A stretch of DNA of 64,000 bases, from NCBI GenBank assembly GCA_037127315.1, contig JBBBDQ010000421.1, positions 3,949,501 to 4,013,500 of the forward strand. The letters are read 5' to 3'. The notes under the pieces are model-generated. The model searched no databases. It was not told the origin of the DNA and saw nothing but the letters and a program-made list of their open reading frames with translations. This stretch comes from Ascarosepion bandense. Taxonomy: Eukaryota > Mollusca > Cephalopoda > Sepiida > Sepiidae. A program made the translations under genes and the position numbers. Of the stretch, positions 53,800-64,000 are shown piece by piece (the first letter of the stretch is position 1; the number at the start of each line of letters is the position of its first letter).

Positions 53800-54720
53800 A
53801 TCTCCCCTTTCATCCCTAGCGTTACATAGACAAAGTTTTCCTTAGTGTGTGGGCTGTACTTAATAAGACAATTTTTTGTATATCTCTTAAGCTGGGGTTT
53901 CCAGGGATTCTTTCAATGTGTTGTTTTGTTCCATTTTTTATCATTCCAAATGCACCTACTATCACTGGCACGACTCTTGTTTTCAATTTCCACATTTTTT
54001 CTATTTCAATTTCCAAGTCTTTATATTTTGACAGTTTTTTTAATTCCTTGGTTGCTATGTTACAATCCGCTGGACAAGCCATATCAATTAATAGGCAAGT
54101 TTTTTCTTTCTGGTTTTTAACAATAATGGTCGGCCTATTTGCTTCAATTTTTCTGTCTGTGTAGATGGTATAATCCCATAGAATGTTGACATTTTCTATT
54201 TCTGTAACCGGTGCTGGGTGATGTTCATACCAGTGTTTGTTTACATATTTTCCATAGTGTTTGCACATTGTCATCTGTAAATATTGCCCCACTCTATCGT
54301 GACGATTTTTATATTCATTTGGGGCAAGTACAGAACAACCTGATTAGATGGTCTATTGTTTCTTGGTGTTTATTACAGAACCTGCATTTTGGATCCACAT
54401 TATTATGTATAATATTTGCCTGAAAGTTTCTAGTGAAAAGACTTTGGTCTTGCGTTGCAAGAATAAAGCCTTCAGTCTCAGACTTTAATCCAGATGCACG
54501 TAACCATCGATGAGTATTAACTTTATCAACATTGGATTTATTGGCACGTACTGGATATTGGCCATGCAGGGGTTTATCTTGCCAGCGTTCTTTCATCTGT
54601 TGAAGAGCTTTATCTTTGGCTTTCATTTTCATATTTTTTTGCTGCAATAGTTGGTGCTTGGCTTCTGTTTTGCTTTTCTACAGAATCTACTAAATGTAAA
54701 TCTTTTTTGTATTTACTGTT
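53800..54720 (-). pseudogene. R2-type LINE C-terminus (CCHC and endonuclease region)
   Basis: Two minus frames, 54315-54647 (110 codons) and 53822-54292 (156 codons), are one protein split by a frameshift at about 54310-54330. The first holds NTHRWLRASGLKSETEGFI, AAQDQSLFT-like sequence and the CRFC...H zinc cluster (54370-54410). The second holds GQYLQMTMCKHYG, WYEHHPAPVTE, ILWDYTIYTDR, NRPTIIVKNQKEKTCLLIDM and PGNPSLRDIQKI. NRPT...LLID is the restriction-like endonuclease motif, with Thr where relatives have Asp in RPD, so the nuclease is probably dead even without the frameshift. RT is not present. Confidence 0.8.
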
Positions 54721-54723
54721 TTC

Positions 54724-54777
54724 TTTTATTATTATTATTATTATTATTGTTATTATTATTATTATTATTATTATTCA
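54724..54777. repeat. (ATT)n microsatellite
   Basis: ATT trinucleotides; read on minus they give a poly-Asn tail to the adjacent open frame. Confidence 0.97.
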
Positions 54778-54940
54778 AAGACAGCAAATGGTATCTGCGA
54801 CAGACTCGAGTACTGACTGATCGCTGACAGAATATCGCCAAGAATGATACTTTATTTTGAGGAATAAATGATGTTGCCCCATAAAATGTTTTTTTCTTTC
54901 TGCTTCTATGACCCACTTCGCCCCCTACTTCCAAGCTTAC

Positions 54941-55170
54941 ATGTACGTGTGTAGCGTACGTTAATTGGCCGTATGTTAGTTGCACCTGAGTTTGCGGCTG
55001 TTCGCTTCCGTTCTGTCTCCAGCTGATCGAAGATGTCAATGATCCGTCGAAAGCCCTCACTTCTCCTGCCACGTTGTGATTTCTGATCTCAGAGCAAGTT
55101 AAGGACTCGAGTGGGGCGGTCGTCTTCTTGCTGCACTCCTCGACAGCCGAAATCAAGGGTTGAGTGCACA
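54941..55170 (-). CDS. Candidate host-gene exon (230 bp)
   Basis: On the minus strand a strong polypyrimidine tract and acceptor (TCTGTTTTCCTTATTTCTGCAG, cut as two pieces TCTGTTTTCC and TTATTTCTGCAG) ends at 55171. A donor CAT/GTAAGC lies at 54941/54940. The 230 bp between are open in one frame (intron phase 1 at the start, 0 at the end), with ordinary codon use. They encode 76 residues with three Cys and blocks such as CSEIRNHNVAGEVRAFDG and QVQLTYGQLTYATHVH. No family recognised; a beta-sandwich-type extracellular module would be a guess. The longer frame 54713-55201 adds an apparent signal peptide, but that is the polypyrimidine tract read through. Confidence 0.4.
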
Positions 55171-55199
55171 CTGCAGAAATAAGGAAAACAGACAAGAAC

Positions 55200-56045
55200 A
55201 AAAAAGAAATAACAAGACAGTAGCGAAGGCCAGTCTATGTGGGCTAAAGAAAAGAAACAATTAATAAGAAAATACAATCCAACTTCTTTCAGTGTCTATA
55301 AATTACTTGCTGCTACTATGTCTATTTGTTGTTAGGGGTAATACAATCTTTATACTCCCCTACCCTTGGGCTCTGCTTAGAAATGGTGGACATGTCTGTT
55401 AACATGGGAGAGAGGTTTTTTGCGTCTTAGTTCCAACGCATTTCGAGCGGGGCTATTCTTTCTCTTGGTTTTTTAAATCCGTTACCTTTTTGTTGAAAAC
55501 TCCGATATGACGGGGGTCGGTAAGTGATCGGAATGTTTCTTCATAAAAGTCTAATGTCAATTTCGTGTATCTGGCTTAAATCAACCGCTTACGATTTCGC
55601 GCTGATGTCTACCGATCTGGAGGTTTAGAGACAAAATTTTGTTGTCTTTGTACATTTACCTGCCAGCGTTAATGACAATTTCCAACCTTACGTGGGTAAG
55701 GAGAGAAAGAAACAAGCAAGCAAGAAAGAAACATATTTCTCTCTCTTTCGCGAGGCAAGCCTTTCACCTGGTCTATGTCCGATTGTTATCATATTGTTCG
55801 ATGTCATTTCATGAATGCCTTGTTTCGTCTCTCCCCTGTCTCTCCTGGCCATCTCCAGCACCTACTTCTTTCTTCTTCTCTTTCTTAGCTCTTCCCAAGA
55901 AAAAGAAAAATATACAGAGATATTCTCCAAATATCTATTCTGGGGTTCGAATCCATGGACTGTCGATAATATTTTGACGTTTGTGCATAAGTGAGTTAAC
56001 TCTTTCTAGACAACCTAATAATTTATGATTATATAATCATGTCAT
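55200..56045. other. No recognisable feature
   Basis: Mixed-composition sequence. A 112-codon plus frame (55639-55977) has no family resemblance and ends in Lys/Phe low complexity. Confidence 0.55.
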
Positions 56046-56185
56046 TTAGGAGAAGAGACGGATTAATACCTTTCATAAGAGTATTTGCGCGGAAGTGAAC
56101 ACAAGGAATTCAACTGGAATTCGAACTCGGCTTCCCGATTTCTCGTTCCAAGCCGATGTCCACTGCATCACAACTCGCATCCTTA
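56046..56185 (-). mobile_element. tRNA-derived SINE, 5' half, reverse
   Basis: Head and box region only: box B complement 'ggaattcgaactcggct' near 56117 and head complement 'gtccactgcatcacaac' near 56158-56175. It is truncated in the body near 56046. Confidence 0.85.
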
Positions 56186-56339
56186 TTCGCAATTACCCAT
56201 TTAAAAAAAATAAAAATAAAAATAAAATTAAAAATAAAAATATCAAAACGCGTAGGAACTCGCTGTGATGGCCAAATGTTAAAACTGTTTGAGATTGGAT
56301 AAAAGGCGCTTAAACTGCATCACATGAAATTCCTTCCTG

Positions 56340-56412
56340 TGGGTGACATAATAGATATCGGCGTTGGTTAGAGAGCTGTAGTCACCTCGTGGTTTTGAGT
56401 TCAATTTCTAGA
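56340..56412 (+). other. Weak tRNA-like sequence
   Basis: GCGTTGGTTAGAGAGCTG resembles a tRNA D-arm/box A, followed 30 bp later by GAGTTCAATTTCTAG, a box B-like block. Not foldable by eye into a full tRNA; possibly a SINE head. Confidence 0.25.
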
Positions 56413-56931
56413 TAAGGTAATGAAATCTATTATACTATTTTGCCGCAGGAACGAACAAGAAAGGGCATTACAGAAACAAAAATAGCACGATAATCATTTC
56501 ATAGGTATGAAGATATTCAACATCAAACTGAAGATGACCTAAGGGTAATTAACCGAAAAGTTTTACCTGTAGTGGTAATAATAATAATAATAAACTTTAA
56601 GAGGCAGACATTACGGGTAATGCACGGCATTTTTTTTTTTTTCATAAGCGTTTCACCCCGAGCAAGGCATGTCACTGCCACTACTGCGCAGGGGGCTACA
56701 TCGAGTGGAGAAAAGATGGTTAAATATAGGAAATGTCAGAGGGTGGGTGATAGGCGGGTAAGGATACCGAAAATGAGGGGTGGGTAGATGAGATCTGGCG
56801 AAAATCAATTTCTTGAAAAAGTCAGTACGCTAAAACCCTTGGTTACTATGACATGGGAGTTAGCATAACCATCTACAGCTTCTGAACTATTCCGTTTACC
56901 CCATTTCGCTATTTTTTATGATTTTCAGGCT

Positions 56932-57190
56932 CTTAAGTTCGATTCCAGTTAAGTTTGAATTCGTTGCATTCACTTACGCAGAAATACCCTTGGCAAAGGT
57001 ATTAATCGTCTCTTCCCTCCAGTTATGGGTTAAATAATAGAACAGACTGAGTTCTATAAACTTGGCTGGAAACCAGTCTACCGCAGAAAGTAATGGCAAC
57101 CTACTGCGGGATAATCTTCTGCCCAGTCAGTCACGTCTCTTTCGAGACATGATCACCCAAGAGTGTATCATGTATGGCACTTAAGTGACA
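56932..57190 (+). mobile_element. tRNA-derived SINE, 5'-truncated
   Basis: Begins at box B (AAGTTCGATTCCAGTTAAG) and runs through the complete body and hairpin to 'tatggcacttaagtga'. Confidence 0.85.
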
Positions 57191-57224
57191 TTGACCAAAG
57201 GCTCACCTCTCCAGGACGATTACA

Positions 57225-57300
57225 GCTGAAAATAACCTCCCTGACGAATCCATCATGGTGTGATTCGAACTCGGATCCCATGATCTGAAAGTACCTAGTA
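57225..57300 (-). other. tRNA-like 3' half, minus strand
   Basis: On minus: GATCATGGGATCCGAGTTCGAATC contains a consensus-like box B (GAGTTCGAATC, about 57268-57258). No matching acceptor stem was seen, so it is more likely a SINE fragment than a tRNA gene. Confidence 0.3.
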
Positions 57301-57394
57301 AATATCTGTAATAAAATCTGTAACAAATGAATATGTATAAAAAATGTATTAACATTATTTATATTCTTCGGACTGTTGTCCTCAGCTTTGTTAC

Positions 57395-57450
57395 CATATT
57401 CACGACGTTTCGGCCGTTATACACTCTGACCTTCTTCAGGTCATTGGAAT
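57395..57450 (-). ncRNA. Penelope/hammerhead-like signature, minus strand
   Basis: On minus: CTGAAGA (57439-57433), a GGTC...GGCC stem candidate, then GAAAC (57411-57407) and GTC. This spacing recalls the CUGANGA...GAAA core of hammerhead ribozymes found with Penelope-like elements. No proper stem III loop and only a weak stem I, so function is doubtful. No Penelope RT is present nearby. Confidence 0.3.
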
Positions 57451-57595
57451 TTCCAACTGAACCCTTTATTTCGTTCACTGAGGTAGATTGTTCTAGTTCC
57501 ACAAGTCATGCTAGTTCTAAATGTCTGTTATCTCTCTAACTTAACTCTCTAATTTTGTTTTATTCACCTCTGCTGTAGTCAAATATTGAACTCAC

Positions 57596-57760
57596 AATTC
57601 TTTGGTTCAAGTCGCATGATCCAGCTAACGCTTTTATCAAGGACATGGCCCATGGACACATGCGAATATTTCTTTCTTTTGCAATGAATTGAAAGTGATT
57701 ATCTTCTGAATAGGCTTCTAAACAGTAATGCTCTTCTTGCCTCAAACTTGCTTTGACATG
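57596..57760 (-). CDS. Candidate host-gene exon (165 bp, phase 0-0)
   Basis: On minus, a T-rich tract and acceptor (TTTTTTTTATATTAAG) end at 57761 and a consensus donor GTGAGT begins at 57595. The 165 bp between are exactly 55 open codons, both junctions on codon borders. The peptide starts HVKASLRQEEHYCLEAYSED, contains KERNIRMCPWAMSL and ends GSCDLNQRI: varied composition, unlike the repeats. Upstream sequence in the same frame is intron-like. The next candidate exon on this strand (54941-55170) begins in another phase, so an exon between them or a different gene must be assumed. No family recognised. Confidence 0.42.
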
Positions 57761-57839
57761 CTTAATATAAAAAAAAACAACCGTATTACTATTCCAAAAT
57801 GATAAAATCATATTTTTAAACGAACTCTTCATACTTCAA

Positions 57840-60800
57840 CACTGTGAATATTCAAGCTAAAATTTAATTTCGATAAATTAACAATTTTGACGGATGCTCA
57901 CTATAACATTTTTTAAATATCGTTGATTATGCCGAAAATAATAATTTCAAAATATTAATCTCCTGTAAAATTTTATCAACTAATTTTTTATTATTACATC
58001 ACATTTTTCGTGCTGTACAAGAGTAATTACAGTAATCTCACAAATGTTTCATCTTCAGTTCAATTTAACGGAGTTCAAATTCAAGGGAAAAAACTTTATT
58101 AGATTAGGAATTAAGTTATGAGTTGTTTCCCCTAAATCTCCAATAAAGTCGATATTCATTTTAATGAAACCACGTTACATTATAAAATTAGTTATTTCTG
58201 TAATGCACTGCAATTTCAAATGAATTTGTCATTTTTTTTATTTTTTTTTATTTTTTTTACAATACTTAATTTTTATATTCCTTCATCGCAGTTTAACTCA
58301 GTAGTTCATTTGGATAATTTCAAATATTCTACGAATAATCTCCAAGTAAATCTCTTTTGTTGTAAGATTTTTCGTGATAATGGTTATTAAGACTTATATA
58401 TTTTTAATGACATCGCCTCATGATTTGGAAGATCATGGGTCTCTACTAATTCCTTTTCTTTATTATCTGTGAACTTCTATAATTTTTCTCGAAACATAAT
58501 GGAGTGTAGTTGCCTCATTGCCTCCTTCACTTAGTGTGACTACCATGAAATGGCTAGAGAATCCAGTTAGTGCTTTGAACGTAAAAATGTAGCAGACAGG
58601 CTGGGATGTGTTAACAGCCTGATTATTCCGCTACCCTCTCGTTGATAACTGTTACGGTATGCGCACATCGCATTATGGTTCGTGTGACCGAGTACTACTA
58701 GTCGCATGATTTGGTTATCGGTGATTAAACTGATTCTTCCCCCCCCCCCCCGCACCAGGCCTTTTTTTTTCTGGCCAATATGGTGGCTAGGCACCTAATA
58801 AAATAAAAAAACGCAAAATGGCGGATGAATTAATTCTTTCATGGAATTAACGGCCATCTAACAAATGCGTGTGTTGTAGAAATACTTGGGTTAGTGTCCA
58901 GGCAAACTTGCTGAGAGTGTTAGAACCCTTTTTAAAATATATAATTAAGAGAAGTAATGATGTAACATCTGTAAGAATTACTGATAAGTAACTTCACTCT
59001 GACGTAAAATGTGCAGCACGCTCAAAAAATAAAGCTTCATCCATTTTAGAAAATCGACAGTGTAACAAAAAAGTAATAAAATTCAAGTTTGTCTATGTCT
59101 CCATATCTTCTCATTACACTTTCAACTGAATTTCTTTTCATTTTCTTACTTATATTCTCCATATTCTCTTTTGTGCTTTTCCCTCTCTTCTTTTATTTTC
59201 CCAACTCGGCTATTGTATATAAATGAACTGATAGTAAATTGATGTATGGATCGAAATCCGACAAGATAAATAGAATAAGTAAAGAACAGGTAAGAACAAA
59301 GTGTCTTTAAACTAACATGTTTCACTTTAACAAACTTCTTCAGAGATTTTTTTTTAAAGATGAATGATTTAAAAACTTTTAAATTTAAAAATTCTTTTAG
59401 TTAGTTTTTTTTTTTTACACGTCCAAAATTTTGGTTAAATTTCTTTTTCGTCAGCGATGTTTACTGGGCGTTACTATGGCAAACGTAATATTACGCAAGT
59501 CGTTTTAGTTTTTTTTGTTTTTTGTTTTGTTTTTTTTAACGTTGTAAAATACATTCATTTGGAAATTCTTGTAAAAATCCACTAATTGTCTGATTTTAAT
59601 GAAACTTTCAGGACTTATTCCCAAATGAATGAAGTTATTTATGCAACTATTATTTTTACAAAATCTTGATAAAAATATATTTCTTTACATCTGTTACACA
59701 CACACACACACTCCAATTAATATCATGAAATTTCTAGAAATTAAGTACTGTTTCCAAATTTTGTTTTATTGGTTAAATGCAGGACTCCTTGGAAAATATA
59801 AATCATGATTCTTTTTTTTTTTTTTTTTTTTTTTCCTACGGAACCACTTTTTCGAAAATCTTCTCCAGAAAGTAATGTAAAACATGCATAAAAACTACGC
59901 CATTTTTAATTTAGATAAACTTTTAATTGATTTTATAAATAATATATAAGGATATCATATTCTGAAAAGGAAAGATTTTTCGATGAATAATGAATTTTTA
60001 GAAGAATTATTTTCATTCTTTTCTTTACTAATTATGATGATTTGTAAAGTTTCAAACATCTTTTAAATTTATTCTTGTCACTTGGTGTCTTCGATTATTA
60101 ATTTATTAAGTAAAGACTACATTTACAAATTGGAAATTGAAAAGCTTAATACAAAACATGTATCATTAGGATTTTCAAAATAATTTTAAAATTTATTCTT
60201 TTTACTAAAGATTTCCTCCTTTTTTAAATATAGAACCACGTAAAAGCTATATAAAACAGTCACATGTTTCAAGGGTTCTACCCCTTACAGGAAAAACTAT
60301 ATAAACTTTTTTTCGGCTATGTACAATTCTTTCATTTCGCTTCTATGTTTCCTGTGTACGTTTCAACATTCAACGGGCTTTGCAAATCATCCCTTCAAAA
60401 TTTAAAGCAAGTTTTATATTTTTAATTCTTAGTTTTCTCTTTTAGTTAAAAAAGCAATTGTGAAATTCACAGTTTGTGGAAGTACCTAATAAAGAATAAT
60501 ATGAAAAATAGATATTAAAAATAAAATTTTATAAATACCATAACATTTCATAAATTATTGAGCACTTCTGTCATGTTATATAATTTCATTCTCTGTTATT
60601 AAATTGTAAAATTAATTTAAAAGAAAGTTCTATATTATTTTTATTTTTCAGAAAGCATCTTCAAACGTAAGACTATAAAGCCAAGCTAACTAAAATTGTA
60701 TAAAATATTGTTAAATTTATAACTTTACTATTTAGTTAAAAAACAAAAGGGAAACGTTTGCTTAAGTTATAATAGATACATTTATCAATTCTGGTCCACT

Positions 60801-61535
60801 ATTTATCATTCGCCACCTCATATACGACTAACAAGACTACAGTGATTAAGAAACGCTTTTATACTATATTTAGCAGGCATTTTATTTTACTTTTGCAGGA
60901 TTTTTAAAACTGATAATTAGCTTGATTTTACAAAAATGCGTCGATCGATCAAGAATGAATAAAATTTTTTTTTTTTTAAATCTGAAAATTTTAGAGATTC
61001 CAATCAATATAATTTCGGTTTGAAATACACTAGAATATTTTGCTTACTGGAATTATTAAATTTCTTAGCTTTCAGTTAAAGTTAAATTGAAAGAGTCAAG
61101 AAAATATTTAATTCATTGAAATTTATTTAAAACGTAAGTAGCGAAAATGTGTGAAGGTACCTATTGTAATAAGCGTTATTTTTAGTGGGTACTAAAACAG
61201 TTTTAAAATGAGTAAAAGATTGATCCGACAGATAAAAAACTTGTGATGTATAATGTACTCTGAAAATCTTTCGAGATTCTCCTTTCGAAAAGACCTTTTA
61301 ATAAGGAGAATTGATAACAACACGATCCCATCTTTGCAAAGATTAAAAGGCGTCGAAAGAAAATTCTTCATACTTGGATATACACCCAAACAGAAAAGTA
61401 AATTCCATAGACAAAAAACACTTTGAAAGTTTTACTCATTCAAATGAATTAAATAAACCTTCTTTTTTTTTTCTCTCCAATTTTTTTATATTTCTTAAAG
61501 AGGAACTATTATGTATTATCAATTCTAGTCAGAAC
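57840..61535. other. AT-rich stretch without recognisable genes
   Basis: About 3.7 kb, very AT-rich, with homopolymer runs (T near 59810-59834, C near 58740-58751) and a short (AC)n near 59698. One 75-codon minus frame at 58567-58794 spans the C-run and looks accidental. I see no TE protein motif, SINE or splice-flanked ORF. Confidence 0.65.
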
Positions 61536-61685
61536 CAGAATGAAACAGTTGAAGTTTCTTGGACACAGTAAGAAAAGAGATCCTGGAGAAATTGTCACTC
61601 ACATGTCATATTCGGTGTAACTGACGAGCTTGTGTGAATGGATGGCGGAACAAGATAGCCGGAGTCTTCACAAAAGGAACAAACA
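61536..61685 (+). pseudogene. RTE-type LINE, C-terminal fragment
   Basis: RMKQLKFLGHSKKRDPGEIV (61538-61600), then LTSLCEWMAEQD (61620-61655). It is closer to the 108 bp array units than to the copy that follows it. A separate, younger LINE copy begins about 20 bp downstream. Confidence 0.65.
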
Positions 61686-61704
61686 TTGGTAAGGGATCGA
61701 ATAA

Positions 61705-62605
61705 GCTCTCTTGTTCAACCTATAGAGCGAGAATATTTTGAGGACCCTAGATGACACGCCAGGATTTGTTATTGGAGGCCACAACCTGAACAACATAAGA
61801 TATGCGGACGATACAGTGCTGATTGCGGACACGGAAAGGAAACTACAAGACCTCATACAGAAAGTAGCAGTGGAGAGTAACAAGAAGGGACTACAAATAA
61901 ACTTTAAGAAAACTGAGTGCATGGTCATCAGCAAAAGATACAATCCAAAATGCCAAATACAGGTGGAGAATAACAGAATCAAACAAGTACAAGAATTTAA
62001 GTACCTAGGAAGTGTTCTAACAGGAGATGGAAAGTGCGACACGGAGATCCGAAGGCGAATTGGCACGGCAAATGACGTGTTCCAGAAGATGAGCAAAATA
62101 CTAACACACAGGAAAATCTCAATAGAAACGAAGAAAAGAGTTCTGGACTGCTACGTGATGTCAGTTCTTCAATATGGCTGTGAATGCTGGACAATATCAT
62201 CGAAAATGAGGACAAAACTGGAAGCGGCCGAAATGTGGTTCTACAGAAGGATGCTACGGATATCGTGGACTGAGCATACAAGCAACGACGAGGTGTTAGA
62301 AAGAATGGCAACAAAAAGGAAATTGATGCTGAGCATCAGGAAGAGACAACTGAAGTTCCTGGGACATGCAATGAGGAAGGAGGGCCTGGAGGACCTGATA
62401 CTGACTGGACAGATAGAAGGAAGGAGAGACAGAGGAAGGCAGCGGATAACATATTTGCAGGGACTGATCAGGTGGATGACGGAACGGGGGTTGCCAGGAG
62501 CAACAGGAGCAAACATACTAAGAGCCACAAGGGATAGGGAGACGTGGAGAGCCATGATCGCCTACGTCCTGAAGGGACAGGGCACATAGAAGAAGAAGAA
62601 CTTTT
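61705..62605 (+). mobile_element. RTE-type LINE, 5'-truncated, well preserved 3' end
   Basis: The 283-codon frame 61738-62589 is open from just upstream of the RT YADD motif to the stop. IRYADDTVLIADTERK (61795-61842) gives the catalytic YADD. LQINFKKTECMVISKRY (61889-61940) and FKYLGSVLTGDGK (61996-62036) follow, the latter being the source region of the 124 bp array. Then KISIETKKRVLDCYVMSVLQ, the CECW block, FLGHAMRKEGLED and LIRWMTERGLPGATGANIL (source of the 108 bp array), RETWRAMIAYVLKGQGT and stop. The 3' end is AGAAGAAGAAGAAC. 5' truncation plus a short 3' microsatellite is typical of RTE-type insertions. N-terminal endonuclease and RT fingers are absent. Confidence 0.9.
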
Positions 62606-64000
62606 AACAGAGAAGTTCAGTTTGTTAGATAAAATCATTATAAACTGAACCCCCATACAAGCCACCCCACAATATACTTATACCAGGTGATAACGCAGAT
62701 TCTTACTTACCTTATAAAATGTGAAATAATTCATGTCATGTTAACAACAACAAAAAATTCAGCAGAAATGGGGCGAGCAGTAATAAATTAAAATTAATGA
62801 GATATCCTGAGTGGAGATGGCGAAAGCAGTAAATGAGAACTATACGAGATATCTGCGGCAATACCTGAAGGAAAAAAAACGGGTAAAATGGCGGTTATTC
62901 CCTTGACGCCGCTAACAGTGAATATATATTTTAACTTCCTTGGAAACGTTTATTGTTTTTACGAGGCGATGATTAGAATTTCAATGAAACCAAACATAAA
63001 AATGGATTTATACATTGTCTTTATTCGTAAGAAATGACAACGAATCGAATAGTAATTATTTATTAAATTGAATATAAAAACTTGTTTTCATAGTTATTTA
63101 TAAAATTGTAAATGATTCAGTTATAGTTGGTTTACATATTTGGTGATTTTGTAATTGCTTATAAATTTATGAATAAAAAGATTTCTTCTCAAATTTATTT
63201 CTTTATAGTATGGTAAATAAATTTTTATAAATGATAAATAATAAATATTGCATTGTACTTGGTTCCCATATTTTTCTAATCGTGTAAACATTTCCGAGGG
63301 AGTCAAAAACTTATACAATAATAGCAGAGTCAAGGGAATAACTGTCTTCTTGATACGTCTTTTATATTTTGTTTTACTGTTGTTGTTTTTTGTTGTTGTT
63401 GTTGTTCTTGTTGTGTGTTTTTTTTTCTTTTTTTTTTTTAAGGGAATACGGGCACAAAAGTTAAACATTGCCGAATCTGCAATATTACTGGTCCCGACCG
63501 GGTATCTCAGTTTCAGGCAATTTTCCGCTGATTTGACACTTAGGTCCCAATTTAACTGTTGAAAATGCTATGTAAAACCGTTCTAATGCTTTATTGGCAC
63601 CAACAGTAGACTCTTTCAACGTCTTACTTTGATATCAACTACTATGTGCAATGATATAATTGCAACGTCAACCATCTTCTTTTGCCTCATTGAATTATGT
63701 TATCTTTATTGTTCTTTCTCTTCAATAACGTGTTCTCAATTTTCTTCAACTTCTGTTCTATCATCAATTATCCTTGCGTTTTTGAACATTTGTCGCCTTG
63801 CACGGGGTGAAATTATTTAAAAAAATAAAAAGTGACTATTGATTAAAACATTTTCTTACTTACCTTTTTCCTGTGTTGTATTAAAAAATGTTTACATACG
63901 AAATTTCAAAACAGCTGCGAAATATGAGTTGAAAATATATTCTTACTTATTTACTTTTTCCCTTTAGAATTATAATATTATAATTTCGCTTTCTATTTCT
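62606..64000. other. AT-rich end of window, no recognisable gene
   Basis: T/G-rich low-complexity tract near 63370-63440. The frames there encode Val/Phe or Lys/Thr runs. Nothing else supported. Confidence 0.6.

Noticed and set aside
55172..55201. Signal peptide at the start of the 54713-55201 minus ORF (MFLSVFLISA)
   Set aside because: The codons coincide with a polypyrimidine tract ending in a splice acceptor. Read as intron, the sequence makes better sense than a signal peptide.
57225..57300. tRNA gene on the minus strand
   Set aside because: Only the T-arm/box B half is convincing; no acceptor or anticodon stem could be paired.
58567..58794. 75-codon minus ORF with Gly-rich segment
   Set aside because: The Gly run comes from a C homopolymer, and there are no splice signals or recognisable motifs.

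Overview
This window is animal (metazoan) nuclear DNA, not bacterial or viral. It is AT-rich, full of microsatellites such as (TA)n, (GT)n and (TCTA)n, and built almost entirely of transposable elements in many states of decay. The mix is RTE-type, Jockey/CR1-type, Tx1/L1-type and R2-type LINEs, Pao/BEL and Ty3/gypsy LTR elements, Tc1 and mariner remnants, Helitron-like elements, MITEs and a very abundant tRNA-derived SINE. This fits a lophotrochozoan invertebrate, and I favour a cephalopod mollusc such as an octopus. That guess rests on general repeat character and no species-specific gene was recognised.

Layout. 1-6.9 kb: Tc1 transposase remnant, microsatellites, a mariner-type MITE, and a reverse-strand RTE LINE 3' end. 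7.8-8.5 kb: a Helitron-like element, with a second copy inverted at 42 kb. 10-16.2 kb: small insertions, inverted-repeat elements, Jockey-type LINE tails, and three SINEs in which a 5S rRNA-like segment sits directly before the tRNA-like head. 16.4-18.8 kb: a diverged tandem array of about 108 bp units. 20.2-24.3 kb: a homogeneous array of about 33 units of 124 bp. Both arrays align to segments of the same RTE LINE reverse-transcriptase ORF, and the second runs directly into adjoining LINE sequence. 26-27 kb: an inverted hairpin with hammerhead-ribozyme-like cores, then a solo LTR with heat-shock-element-like motifs. 29.06-33.2 kb: a degraded reverse-strand gypsy element that has lost its integrase core.

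34.6-40.85 kb: a young Pao/BEL element on the reverse strand with apparently identical 565 bp LTRs, a 5 bp target duplication and one uninterrupted 1633-codon ORF. That ORF lacks the reverse-transcriptase palm, including the start of the YVDD motif, through an in-frame internal deletion. 43-50 kb: tandem duplications, an unidentified broken ORF and a long Tx1/L1-type LINE remnant. 51-54.7 kb: a Jockey-type LINE, a solo LTR with an internal 244 bp duplication, a mariner remnant and an R2-type LINE 3' end. 54.9-57.8 kb: two reverse-strand open segments with good splice signals, the best candidates for host-gene exons. 57.8-61.5 kb: AT-rich DNA without recognisable genes. 61.5-62.6 kb: a nearly intact RTE LINE 3' end. 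62.6-64 kb: nothing recognisable.

No complete host gene, CRISPR array, functional tRNA or convincing functional rRNA gene is visible. If the reverse-strand exon candidates are real, most of the window is intron or intergenic DNA colonised by repeats.
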